From: Miscanthus floridulus
Taxonomy: Eukaryota; Streptophyta; Magnoliopsida; Poales; Poaceae
Length of the DNA stretch: 64,000 bases
Assembly: GCF_019320115.1 (NCBI RefSeq)
Contig: NC_089581.1
Span: 70,452,448 to 70,516,447, forward strand
Reading direction: 5' to 3'
The notes under the pieces were generated by a model. That model had not been told where the DNA came from and made no database searches. It saw only the letters and a program-made list of their open reading frames with translations. The first letter of the stretch is position 1; every line of letters starts with the position of its first letter. The position numbers were made by a program, and so were the translations under genes. Shown piece after piece: positions 1-11,417 of the stretch.

Positions 1-369
1 TGAGGAGCAATATAAAGTGATATGCCGCTAAAACTCCTATAAAAACCTAGTGGAAAAATTAGGAGAAAATGTGACGACATATTATTGGTATTGCCTCTTG
101 GATAACTCACATGAAAAACCTTTTCAGGGAAAAACCATGAATGAGTTATGAGGGCAATATGTGTCTTTGATATTTCCCACAAAAACCCCGGCAGGGAAAA
201 TAAGAAATATGACACATGCTTATGTTAATATTACCTCATTAAAAACTTTAACAAGAAATCTTATAAGTGAAACTTGTGAAAGAAAAGAGTATAATATGAT
301 GCTGGTATAGGTCAACATTTAGGAGATGTCTCCCCTGCATCTGGCAAATCCCAAAGTCACCGCATACCA

Positions 370-1170
370 ATTCCATGTACCAATTTTTAAAACACAGAAG
401 TTGGTAAGGACTTAGTAAATAGGTCAGTGAGATTATCACATGACTTGATTTGCAAGATGTTTATTTCCCCATTTTCTTGTAATTCATGGGGATAAAATAG
501 TTTAGGAATAATATGCTTAGTGATATTGCTCTTTATGTAACCTGATTGCATCTGTGTAACACAAGCGGAATTATTTTCATAGATAATTGTAGGTGATTCA
601 ATTGAACCAATACTACATGACTATTGTATGTGGTTAATCATTCTGTGAAGCCATACACATTCTCGTGATGCCTCGTATAGAGCAATAATTTCAGAATGAT
701 TAGTAGAGGTCGTTGTCAGAGTCTGTTTAGAAGACTTCATGAAATAGCTATACCTCCACATAAGAATACAAATCTAGTTTGGGATGGGGACCAGATAAGT
801 AACCAGCATCAGTGTATCCAATCATATTGGGATCATGATTTCTCTTAAAGAATAAACCAAGATCCTTTGTGCCACTAAGATATCTGAGGATATGCTTCGC
901 TCCCGTCTAATGACGGTGAGTTGGATTTGCACTATGTCTAACTAGTATATTCACTGCAAATGCGATATCAGGCCTGGTGCAATTTGCAAGATACATAAGT
1001 GCTCCAATGACACTAAGATATGGAACCTTGGTCCCAATATCTTTTCTCCAATATTTTCTAGATATAGGCTAATTGATGCACTAAAATCCCTGATGGACGG
1101 TGCTCAAGTTGTAAGCCTAGACAATATTTGGTCTTACCCAAATCCTCCATCTCGAATCCACATGACGGAA
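370..1170 (-). pseudogene. Copia RT C-terminus and RNase H remnant
   Basis: Minus-strand translation gives typical Copia blocks: an EDLGKTKYCLGLQLEH-like RT/connection motif near 1085-1160, then YLSVIGALMYLANCTRPDIA near 961-1020, IGYTDAGYLSGPHP near 783-825, and an RNase H end with NHSEIIALYEASRECVWL near 655-710 followed by a DLFTKSLPTS-like block near 420-450. Several stops and frame changes interrupt it. It belongs to the element spanning 1-6677 and is not expected to make protein. Sequence below about 240 is a post-pol, AT-rich region containing aaaaacc-type repeated phrases. Confidence 0.85.
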
Positions 1171-1671
1171 ATTGTATCTCAAATGATTGCATAATTATTT
1201 CTGTATCACGATGATATCAAAATAACCAATATACGCAATCATGCTTAATTATACACAATGTATGTTGTGATTTGTATTTGGATTTAGAATATGAAGTCCA
1301 TTGGGACTTATACGTCCAAATCTATCAAATTCATTTGATATGCCGATTATTGAATTTGGAAAACTTCATTTTCACACATACCATGGGGTATGCTATGCTG
1401 GGTCTCTGCGTGAAACCATATGCTACAAGCTCTCATTGTTCACCACCTTGCTTCTGAAAAGAAACTCTATGAGGGAAGATATTACTGTGGTAATACTTCT
1501 CATCATTGAACAAGAGCAATCTCCTTAATTGTCACCTTTTAGTTTGACCAAATTTGAGTGTGAAGACACTCTGCCTAGAACTTTTGGTCTGGATCCAGTA
1601 AGGTAAAAAAGTAATCTTTGAGGAGTATATGCCGTGACAATTTGTAGTCTTTAAATGATTGATTCGGTTCT

Positions 1672-2079
1672 TCAAATCAATATAGCATGTGAAAATGTTA
1701 ACCCTTTTGGACTCCGAGTCATATCCCATATGGAGTCAGGGTGTTCCAATGTCCTAGGATCAGAATTTGGGTGCACCGTTGATCCGGGTGGATTTTGATC
1801 CGGGTTTTGGATGCTCATCCATTTTGGGTGTCTACCAACTTGAGGTTGGCTTGGATTTACTGATTTGGAGGATATTGTCCTCGGTATCCTCGGACACTTA
1901 CTTGGAGCATTATCCTTAGGAGCGGCCATACTTCTCCCCCGCTTCTTTGGAAGTGGGAGTTGAATGGTTTTAATTGGTACCTCCATTCTTTCAGGCGCAT
2001 TATAAGTAGGATAAGAGGATTTTGTGACACCCTTATTATTAGTAAATATTTCTGGCAGATTCTTTGCAATATAATGCAA
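1672..2079 (-). pseudogene. Copia integrase-RT linker remnant
   Basis: An open minus-strand stretch of 135 codons contains YNAPERMEVP followed by basic and proline-rich sequence. That matches the variable region between integrase and reverse transcriptase in a common plant Copia group. It is collinear with the RNase H remnant at lower coordinates and the zinc knuckle at higher coordinates. The open frame is a fragment, not a gene of its own. Confidence 0.6.
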
Positions 2080-2099
2080 ATATAAGACATTCTAAATGA

Positions 2100-3560
2100 T
2101 TAGATTTAGAATTTTTGGTACGTGGATGTGAGGATTGCTCTTTTGATTCTTGGCATTCTTAATGTGGTATAAATCTCCCCCTAATGCCTGAAATTATCCT
2201 CAAATGTGATCAACATACGGGTAATTTATAAATCCCCTGTAGAGTTACCTCTTGGGATCCCTAATGCCCATTGGTATGTTGGGGTGGTGGTATGTGTATG
2301 TGAAAACATACTCGATGCGCAGATGGGAAATGTTTGGCTACAGCCAAAGTTTCACGTACATACTGCAACAGAGGGAGTTGTATAGTGCAGCTTGATGAAT
2401 TTGAATTAACGATGCGGTGTGTAAGGCCGCATGAAAACGACTTAGTTCTAGTAAATTACAATTCTATTTTAATATGTCATGCAATTTGATTCTCAATAAG
2501 AGACTCAATAAAACCATTATTGGTATGGACATAAGGTACTTGATATATAGTACCCAAAAACCAAACTGTTACATATAAAATGGATTTGATCCCACATCTA
2601 GGATAATTTGCTCTAAATTGAAGATTTCGAGTAATGAGTTTGGTATAGTGATGGTTCTCATGACTAAGAGACACACCTGGGACTATATTATGGATGCATA
2701 AATGTGCATTACATAGTATCTTTATGGTCCATAAAATGGTAAATAGAGTCACATGTATGTTCTTGAATTTATTCAAGAAATGTAGTGGCTCATATTGATG
2801 TTATGACCAATAGAATTGACAATAATTCTCAAGTTATCTCTATAGTTGAATAACTAAGGCAAATATGCCAAGTCTTGTTGACATCAAGAGAGAGAATTAT
2901 TTGTACACAACATTGGATACAGGTTATGTATATGTAATCAAATCCAACTGAGGATGTTTTGTTTAAGTATTGCCATATCCGTTGTTAAGAGAAAAATACT
3001 CCTCTTAGTTGTCATCTTGGGATTTCTATATGAAAACCACATTGATGGATATCTCTATAATTTTAATTGGGTACATTTTGGAATCAGAAAACAAGAATGA
3101 ATTCAAGATTATTATTTAAGTACCAATAGGGAGTATGATAGTAGGACAACCAAAACCCACTATCATGACATCGCGTCAAGCGATTAAAAAAATATTTCCT
3201 TGTCTCTATGTAAGAGTTTAGGAATATTTTGCTTCCCTATGTATAGAGTTTGTGATGCAACTATCCACTAAGCAAAATTCCTCTTTGCATTTGGATTGAC
3301 TTCCATATAGGTCTATATATAGCATGAAGAATATAATGTCATTTTTGCAAATATATAGATTACATACAAGTTAATTAATGGAATATCAAATGTGATGGCA
3401 CATTATTGTGATATTCAATTAAAATTGATGATAACATTTTATATTACAACACCAAAATGGGACGAAGATACTAGGTATCTTTGTAAATGGAAGACAAATT
3501 TGGTCTCCAAAATGGATCAAGCGAAGTAAATTCGATGATCATGCTCTCCATGCTCATAAG
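2100..3560 (-). other. Unrecognisable Copia internal sequence (expected protease-integrase)
   Basis: About 1.5 kb of AT-rich sequence lies between the linker remnant and the gag remnant, the place and roughly the length expected for protease plus integrase. I could not read integrase HHCC or DDE motifs in any frame. Short ORFs here show no family resemblance. Confidence 0.4.
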
Positions 3561-3855
3561 ACCCACTTATTAATTAAGTGTTTGGTTGCTACTTGTTTTT
3601 TTTTATGAAACTTGTGAACAACTGGCCTTCCTAGTGGTGTCAGGTTGAAGATAGAAGCGTGCTTCGTATCTTTATTATTGAGCCGGATATTTATGTTCAA
3701 TGGATTTGTAATACCGATCAATTAAATGTTTTAAGGTATGACATTTCCAAGTTGTGTGGCTGTAACATACACAATTGGGACAAAATATGGTTCTGTCATA
3801 TTTGGGAAATGCCTTGACCCTAAAGAATGCATGGGGCTACTACTTCTTTTTGCGT
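3560..3855 (-). pseudogene. Copia gag C-terminus with CCHC zinc knuckle
   Basis: On the minus strand, 3741-3782 encodes CPNCVCYSHTTWKC, an exact C-x2-C-x4-H-x4-C zinc knuckle. It is preceded by KYDRTIF and followed in frame by HTLKHLIDRYYKSIE. The basic phrase KHL(I/V) after the knuckle is typical of gag in this Copia group. The frame is broken by stops shortly after. It lies in the right place for a minus-strand element with its 5' LTR at 6442-6677. Confidence 0.75.
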
Positions 3856-4742
3856 TAAATCTTACCATTAAAGTTCTATGGATGGCATTACTACATGGCA
3901 TCGAACTTGTAATGATTCTAAAAATTCAATGTACTTTAGATGATAGAGCATCACTATAATGCTAATGATGATTCCTCGATAAGAGTTTATCATACACTTA
4001 GATCTGAAGTAATGTAGGAATTAATCTATAATACATTTGGTAAGTTGTGTGCTTTCGCGAAAACGCAATGTTGAGGGATATTTTGGAACAATATAATTAT
4101 ATTCTCAGGTGGACATAAAGTCCTAGAGATAAAATTGTGACCAATCATACTTGGCATTTGGACAAAATTATTGACATATGTTGTTCATATCACTATGCGA
4201 GAGCTAGCCATACAATGCATCGATTTATATCCATTTAGATGCACATATCTTGTGATCTGGATGTTTATGATGTTGTATTTAAATAAAACATCATAATTAA
4301 ATTGATCAGAATAGGAGATGCTCTCTTATGAGGAGCATCAAGTATTGATATGAATCCATAGAACGACAAATTTAACTTTACGTCCATTGACCATGTTAGA
4401 TAATGGTGACCATCAAGAGCAAGAGATTTGTTGGCTATTATTCTAGCAAGGTTTAAACCATAGATTTTCTGAATTTGCGCTAAGGGTAGATTTAAAATTG
4501 CTATGGTGATGTTGTATTAATTAATGCAAAATAAATAGGAGACAATATCTATCTCACTAATAGTGTAAACCTCATTTATGCTAACACATTAGAGGTAGTC
4601 ATCATAAAGATGTAGACCTCTAATAATATGGACATAGTCTGTTGAACAGTAGATGCCAAGTGATGTATGCAATTTGTATAAACACATTTTAAGGTAATCA
4701 TCAAAAGATTGATGTAGACCTTAGTTAATCTGCAAATAAATT

Positions 4743-4985
4743 AGGTACGCACGTTGAGGATAGCCACTAAGTTGTGGACTTGGTGTAGATCTCGCAGTAG
4801 CAACTGTGGTGCTACCTTGTGTATGGCCAATAGGAATGCTGATTAATGGTAGTCATCTTGTGAAAAGATGTAGACCGTATGTTCTAATTTATGATGTTGG
4901 GTACGCACATTGAGGATAGTCACTAAGAATTTAGTGTAGATCCCACAGTAGCAACTATGACGCTACCTTGTGTATGGGCAACATA
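4743..4985. repeat. Two-copy direct repeat, about 85 bp within a 160-bp period
   Basis: The phrase starting gtacgcac(g/a)ttgaggatag and ending gctaccttgtgtatgg occurs at about 4744-4830 and again at about 4904-4979, with scattered differences. A shorter related phrase (agtcatc...gatgtagacc) recurs at about 4594, 4690 and 4850. The block lies in the gag-proximal part of the left Copia element. The rest of 3860-5150 shows nothing codable. Confidence 0.7.
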
Positions 4986-5151
4986 CAATGTGGAACATTT
5001 ATGTTATACAAATAATGAGGTAATACACTTAATTAATTTTACATTAAAAAATGTAAGCGCTATAAGCTTTAAATAAAGCATAAATGGGCTTAACATAAAA
5101 TGAAAATTGCAAATAACAAAGTAGTTGCAATGAAAACGTCGTGATAGTAAT

Positions 5152-5313
5152 ACTACATGTTTATTGGGTTTGCCATTTTGGACAAACACTTTGAACAATG
5201 TAATGATTATACTACATGTTTATTAGGTTTGCCAATTTGGACAAATACTTTGAACATGCAATGTTAATATCACATGTTTATTGGGTTTGCTAATTTGAAC
5301 AAACGCTTTGAAT
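5152..5313. repeat. Three tandem copies of a ~60-bp repeat
   Basis: The unit begins acatgtttatt(g/a)ggtttgc and continues (a/t)atttgga(c)aaac..tttgaa. It starts near 5155, 5214 and 5272, so the period is about 60 bp, with a few substitutions between copies. It is noncoding and AT-rich, inside the left Copia element. Confidence 0.75.
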
Positions 5314-5635
5314 AGTACTAAAAAAATTCCAGAAAACATAGGGTCTGGAAAGCGAATTTACAGTGGTAAATTCATCTACAACAGTACATGTCATGATTTA
5401 TTTCTTGATGACACATGGGTCTCAAAAATACTTATTTACAGGAGGTAAATATTATGCATCATAATGCATTTTAAATCTAAGGTGTAAAATGAGCATTTAC
5501 GTGGGGTAAATATAGTACACCGCAGTATGTTAAAACCTGAGGGCTTAAACATAAATCTGGAATACATCAATAATCTATTAGGATTATCATGTAATTCATA
5601 GGAGAATGAAGGATTTTTTGTGCAAATTTGCACTG

Positions 5636-5975
5636 CCTTATCCCAAGGACGGTTTCTCCATCGAGAGAAAACGTCGCGCGGCCGAGATGCGGATGCCACC
5701 GCTATGGGAAGTCGCTCGGGGGGCGCGGACGCCGATACACGGTGGCTGTAGGGGCCTTCGGCGTGAGGTCGCGGGCACGAAAGCCGCCAAGAGCTGGACA
5801 TCGCTGCCGCCGGGGAAGGGGTCTCGGACTGGGCCGGCCGTCGCCGCGTGCTCGGCCGCGAGGACCACCTGGGCGCAGCAGGCTCCCGGCCACAGGGCCG
5901 CTGGCCATGGGGGCGTGGGAGGGACATGGAACTCGCCCATCGTGCAATTTCTTAGAGAGGTAAGAATATCTTGAA
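5636..5975. other. GC-rich block inside the Copia leader/gag region
   Basis: In an otherwise AT-rich element, about 340 bp is very GC- and CpG-rich and open in several frames on both strands. The encoded peptides are low-complexity, rich in Pro, Arg and Ala, with no domain I recognise. It could be captured host sequence or an unusual gag N-terminus. I do not call a gene. Confidence 0.5.
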
Positions 5976-6441
5976 TTGGGAAAAACACAGCAGTACATAC
6001 CATTGTTGGATTGAGGCTTGCAATCCTTTCATGTTCTTTTCCAATTAGCACTCTTTCAGCGAAATCAAAGAAACGGGTCCCCATGCTTCATATTGTCTTG
6101 CTCCTCCGTCTAACATGTGATGCAGATGATTCAAGGTGCATCAATTTCGGAAGACAAGAAGCCGGATGAAGATCTTCTCCACTGGAAAGAAAAACATGAG
6201 TTGCGAAAAGCAATAGACAGAAGATGAAGATCATAGCTTCCATCGCCACGAAGAACGGCATTGTCGTCGGTGAACTGCTTGTCTCCGGTGATGTTCCTGT
6301 GGCGAACTGCCTTCGGCCTTCCTCGTTCTTGAGATCGATGGCCGTACAATAGTTCATCAGTTCATTGTCTGTTGTCTCCGGTGAGGCATGCATGCCTCTC
6401 CGTTCTTCTGACTTGTTCGTAGAGCAACAGTGCTGATAACG

Positions 6442-6677
6442 TGTTAGAAGTGAATGTAAAATGAACAAGATTTGGGAGAATTGTTGCTTTCATTGATCTC
6501 GGAAATATATTTATACAAGTGAAGGGGTGTCACAAAGGGACATAACTGTTCCCAAAAGACATGCCCTTTGAAACTAAAATTAACTATCTAATCCTATCCA
6601 CTAATCATGTGCTTGATGGATGAGATTATTCGTGAAAAGACGCCTGTTCGTCCATGTATAGGTATCGTTTCACAACA
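6442..6677 (-). repeat. 5' LTR of the left Copia element, with TATA box
   Basis: The minus strand reads TGTTGTGAAACG at the high-coordinate end and ends CTTCTAACA, giving a 236-bp TG...CA LTR. A TATA box (tataaatata, complement of 6505-6514) lies inside, about 65 nt before the internal edge. Directly inside the LTR the minus strand continues CGTTATCAGCAC, a string I associate from memory with the primer-site region of plant Copia elements. The second LTR is not visible, so the outer boundary rests on the TG/CA ends and promoter layout only. Confidence 0.65.
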
Positions 6678-7250
6678 GTAAGAACCACGTACCTGGGTAA
6701 AAGACACCGGTACCCACGCCTATGCTATCCGCACCACATCCTTTTCCCCTTCGTCGCGCTGCTTCTTCTCACTCGCCGCCGCCACCCGTTTCTGCCGCTC
6801 ACCACCGCCTAGTACGCCCGCACCCCCGTCCTGCTACTCCACTCCTCTTGCGCTTGCGGACGGCCCCTGGCACGGCGCAACCACGTGGGAGGCTCCGCGG
6901 ACCAAGCTGGGCCTAGCGACGGGATGACACACCAGCGCGGCGCAGCGGCATCGCAGAGGCTGGCCACGCGCGGCGGCGGCAGGGCGTGCGCCGCTTGTCG
7001 AGGGGCGTGCCTCCTTGGAGATCTGGTTGGCGTGCTACTCACGTCCTTGGGGAGAAATTTGTGGGTGCTGCCTCCGCCGCCGACGTCGGACCTAGTGCTC
7101 CATCAGTTGCCGCCGACGTCGGATCTGGTGCTCCATCAGTTGCTCGTGCCTGCTGACGGATTTCCTCCCAACGCCGTCGAGCAACTAGACCCGGTCGCCA
7201 GCATCAACGAGCTGGGAAACAAGCTCAGGGGGCATAAATGACTTTGTATT
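6678..7250 (+). other. GC-rich, CpG-rich stretch without recognised gene
   Basis: It resembles a grass 5'UTR/first-exon composition. Plus-strand ORFs at 6722-6916 and 6885-7241 are low-complexity (Pro, Ala, Arg) and match nothing I know. A 33-bp direct duplication (ccgccgacgtcgga..tagtgctccatcagttg) lies at about 7078-7143. It could be the remains of a gene's first exon. Confidence 0.35.
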
Positions 7251-8569
7251 GAGATAGTACTATTGGGAGTCCTTAGATCCAAACATGACTGAGCTGATCA
7301 GTAGTCAGCTAATTAGTAGTTCTAGCTAATCATTAGTCCTAGTCTATCAAACATATAGTTATGCTGTTTGTTTCGCCAAAATTTAACTTATGTTGAATTT
7401 TTGTGAGAGGAAATTGTTCGTTTCGCTGACTGCTGAAGTCGTTCTATCGACGGTTTCGTCTTTTGCCTTGCAACGCGTTGGATGTGGCGTCGCCGCGTCG
7501 GTAGAACAAACACCGACCCACGTCCTGACAGCACATTGCCGGTCACATTTTGAAACCGTGCCTTCACCCTCGGTTTATCTGTAGATTTGCGGCTTCCGGT
7601 GTATTAATGGCATAAATAATATATATTATATTACTAGATATATGCCTTGCACTAGTTGCATCAATACCAGATTTTTTTATTAAATAAACCTTACTAATCG
7701 GACACAACCGCTAATATCATGATTTTTTAGTGGACCTTAATAATCAGACGCGGCCACGTGGATTAGTCTTCGTATTGGAACCGGTTAGAATATAGGCACG
7801 TGAGCTCCAAGTGAAGCATGATAAGTATATTAATAAATATAGAAAATGAAAACAAGCAATTTTTTTTGTGGCTCTGGCCCATTAGAAGAAAACTAATATT
7901 CCAAACTAGAAAATTTGAAAGAATTGTGGGCTTGTGGCCCGTTTAACCCTGGACGATTTGGCTCCTCGTCGCATATGTGACGTAGTGTTCCAAATTATGT
8001 CGTCTTAGTTTTTTTTTTCTAAATAATCAAACTTGTCAGGATCTAAAACATCAAATTAGTCTCATTAAACTATTCATGAAATATGTTTTGATAGGGCTCT
8101 TCATGAACTGATAGATATTAATATATTTTTTCTAGAAACTTGGTTAAAGTAAGAACAATGTATTCTTTATTAGGATAAAACTAATTTGAGTTCTCCCTCG
8201 TTGCCAAGCTCCTACCGCCATTGCAGTAGTGCGTGCACATATGAGTAACGATTTTTGTACAGAACGTGCTATGCACATGTATCATTAAGAGGAGGGAAAA
8301 CAACCCACAAAAATATAGTACAAACAAATAGAAAAAGGACCTGCACGCGAAGTGCCTAGAAAGACAGAAAACAAAGAGAAAGGAGACAAGGAAAGAAAAA
8401 TCCGAGCCACGACACCACATACGGCTCAAACCATACTCAAAGCTACCGTTCCTAATGCCGCTATATATCAGGCAAAAGGATTAACTTGGCTTTGCGAGCA
8501 ACGACATGCTTCCTAATAAGCCTACAAAAGTATGATTAACGATGTTTTTGTTTTTGCTTCACTAGTAGA
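7251..8569. other. Intergenic AT-rich DNA; no gene seen
   Basis: No ORF here has family resemblance. About 7270-7370 has several palindromic short words around tagctaatta of the kind seen in MITEs, but I could not define inverted ends or a target duplication. Poly-T runs occur near 7860 and 8010. It separates the left Copia element from the CACTA-1 5' end. Confidence 0.4.
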
Positions 8570-8589
8570 GAACAAACCTTTGATCTAAG

Positions 8590-8885
8590 GGCTAAACCGG
8601 GCTCTAGTCTCGGGAAATATTGCGCCGGGACTAGAGAGACATTTAGTCCCGATTGGTGGCTCCAACCGAGACTAAAGGTCTCTGCCCAACGGCTCCTGCG
8701 CCAGGCTGTTGTAGCAGGGGACCTTTAGTCCCGATTGAAGCCACCAACCGGGACTAAAGGTCGACCTTTACTCCCGGTTGGTGGCTCCAACGGGAGTAAA
8801 TCTCTTGTCCCGGCTAGTGGCGTGGCCCGGGACGGGAAAGTGACCTTTAGTCCCGGTTGGATCCACCAACCGGGACTAAAGGCCC
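8590..8885. repeat. CACTA-1 5' subterminal repeat array
   Basis: The words tagtcccg(g/a)ttgg and ccaaccgggactaaagg alternate and form short palindromes at about 8640-8680, 8718-8760, 8763-8800 and 8843-8882. Such subterminal motifs are transposase binding sites in CACTA elements (established for En/Spm and its relatives). A TATA-like tataaat follows at 8889. Confidence 0.85.
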
Positions 8886-8888
8886 CCC

Positions 8889-11417
8889 TATAAATCCTGC
8901 TGGCCGTCTTCTTCCTCCCTGAGCCCGCCCGAGAGCTTCAGTTCAAATTTAAGTAGTGTTCTTGCTCTTTCTCCATCCATTCTTCGATTCCTCCATCGAT
9001 TTCTTCGATTCCTCCGTCGATTCTTCGGTTCTAAAGGTTACCAACTTCGTACTCTCATGTTTCACCATTGTCTTATCTCATTTTGTTCACTATATATATA
9101 TATATATATGTGGTTTTTTTTCATTTGTAAGCAATTTGAGCTCAAAATCACTTCAAGCTTGCATATTTACATGAAGTAAGGTTAAAGTAGCTATTAAAAA
9201 CTAGTATTCACCGTTCATTTGTAGCATGCATAGCACACTTCATTGTTTAGAGATATAGAGAATATAAGAGTTTTTTAATTTTATTTGTTTATAAAAGGAG
9301 AAATTTATAGTGTATTAAAAAATGAGTATAGGGACTAGTGCCTCCGACTGGTATGACAGATGCAATGCAAGGCCGTGCAATATGAAGCAAATCTGTTCTC
9401 TTTTAACGATACGTCCGAACAGCCGGGCCTGACAGATTTGGTGGTTGAACGGGTCCGTCGGCCGTCACCGTGCGACTGTACGACAAAGAACGGCATCGAT
9501 CGACCATAGTATTTTATTGTCCGGAGTCCGGTCCGGGGTGCAATGCAACGCAATGACAATTGACAATGCGTTGCAAGGTCAAAATATGGTCATTTCTATG
9601 GACTCCGCGACTAAACATTTTATTTTAACTTTTTATGAAATAAAAAACTTAGAAAATAGTTAGAAAATTATAAAAAATCCGTACTAGTTGAACTTGCGGA
9701 CCGTGTTCATTTCGGCGAGTATATTCTCTGCCGAGCGGTAACGGACATCAAGGAGGAGCTTTGATTCTACGAGGGAGAGCGGCAACGGTCGTGGAAGACC
9801 GTGTTCCCTTCCTCGTAGAATCGGAGCTCTTCCTTGACCAAGTATGGTGTCGTCCGGTGGAGAAATGCTCGCCGAGATGATCATGTAAGCAATGTCAACT
9901 AGTACGGATGGTTATTTATTGAAACATGTTTTTGAGCTATAAATCTTGCTGGCCGTCTTCTTCCTCCCCGAGCCCGCCCGAGAGCTTAAGTTCAAATTTA
10001 AGCAGTGTTCTTGCTCTTTCTCCATCAATTCTTCGATTCCTCCATTGATTTCTTCGATTTCTTCGTCGATTCTTCGGTTCTAAAGGTTACCAACTTCATA
10101 CTCTCATGTTTCACCATTGTCTTATCTCATTTTGTTCACTATATATATGTGGTTTTTTTTATTTGTAAGCAATTTGAGCTTAAAATCACTTCAAGCTTGC
10201 ATATTTACATGAAGGAAGGTTAAAGTAGCTATTAAAAACTATTATTCACCGTTCATTTGTAGCATGCATAGCACACTTCATTGTTTAGAGATATAGAGAA
10301 TTTTAGAGTTTTTTTTTAATTTTATTTGTTTATAAAATAAGAAATTTATAGTGTATTAAAAAATGAGTATAGGGACTAGTGCCTCCGACTGGTATGACAG
10401 ATGCAATGCAAGGCCGTGCAATAGGAAGCAAATCCGTTCTCTTTTGACGATACGCCCGAACAGCCGGGCCTGACAGATTTGGTGGTTGAACGGGTCCGTC
10501 GGTCATCGCCGTGCGACTGTACGACAAAGAACGGCATCGATCGACCATAGTATTTTATTGTCCAGAGTCTGGTCCGGGGTGCAATGCAACGCAATGACAA
10601 TTGACAATGCGTTGCTAGGTCAAAATGTGGTCATTTCTATGGACTCCGCGACTAAACATTTTATTTTAACTTTTTATGAAATGAAAAACTTAGAAAATAG
10701 TTAGAAAAGTATAGAAAATCTGTACTAGTTGAACTTGCGGACCGTGTTCATTTCGGCGAGCATGTTCTCTGCCGAGCGGTAACGGACATCAAGGAGGAGC
10801 TTTGATTCTACGAGGGAAAGCGGCAACGGTCGTGGAAGACCGTGTTCCCTTCCTCGTAGAATCGGAGCTCTTCCTTGACCAAGTATGGTGTCGTCCGGTG
10901 GAGAAATGCTCGCCGAGATGATCATGTAAGCAAGGTCAACTAGTACGGATAGTTATTTATTGAAACATGTTTTTGAGCTATAAATCTTGCTGGCCATCTT
11001 CTTCCTCCCCGAGCCCTCCCGAGAGCTTAAGTTCAAATTTAAGCAGTGTTCTTGCTCTTTCTCCATCCATTCTTCGATTCCTCCATTGATTTCTTCGATT
11101 CCTCCGTCGATTCTTCGGTTCTAAAGGTTACCAACTTCATACTCTCATGTTTCACCATTGTCTTATCTTATTTTGTTCACTATATATATGTGGTTTTTTT
11201 CATTTGTAAGCAATTTGAGCTCAAAATCACTTCAGGCTTGCATATTTACATGAAGGAAGATTAAAGTAGCTATTAAAAACTAGTATTCACCGTTCATTTG
11301 TAGCATGCATATCACACTTCATTGTTTAGAGATATAGAGAATTTTAGAGTTTTTTAATTTTATTTGTTTATAAAATGAGAAATTTATAGTGTATTAAAAA
11401 ATGAGTATAGAGAGTAG
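8889..11417 (+). repeat. 2.4 tandem copies of a 1041-1049-bp promoter/5'UTR block
   Basis: Each unit begins with tataaatc and ctgctggcc. Starts are at 8889, 9938 and 10979, so the period is 1049 then 1041 bp. Copies 1 and 2 are complete; copy 3 stops after about 440 bp where the GRF gene begins. Each full unit also has a hairpin with 12-bp perfect arms (gattctacgagg/cctcgtagaatc) at 9763-9822 and 10804-10863. Units differ by scattered substitutions and a (TA)n in copy 1 at about 9090-9109. Since each begins with a TATA-like box, the block multiplies the element's promoter. Confidence 0.9.

Larger units (their letters stand above)
1..6677 (-). mobile_element. Degenerate Ty1/Copia LTR retrotransposon, 3' end outside window
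   Basis: Read on the minus strand, this is a Copia element in canonical order: 5' LTR (6442-6677), leader, gag zinc knuckle (about 3741-3782), integrase-RT linker (1672-2079), then RT C-terminus and RNase H (about 370-1170). The 3' LTR is not in the window. Frames are broken by many stops and indels, and the protease-integrase part is unrecognisable, so it is an old, dead copy. The host target duplication cannot be tested because only one end is present. Copia identity is secure from the RNase H and RT motifs; I do not assign a lineage. Confidence 0.85.

Noticed and set aside
5436..6084. Pro/Arg-rich ORFs of 98-163 codons on both strands
   Set aside because: Low-complexity products of a GC-rich block. 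Kept only as a compositional observation.
9335..10925. Pairs of 66-, 72- and 74-codon ORFs conserved between repeat units
   Set aside because: Their similarity follows from the recent tandem duplication of the 1-kb block. There is no coding signature, and they lie upstream of the GRF start.
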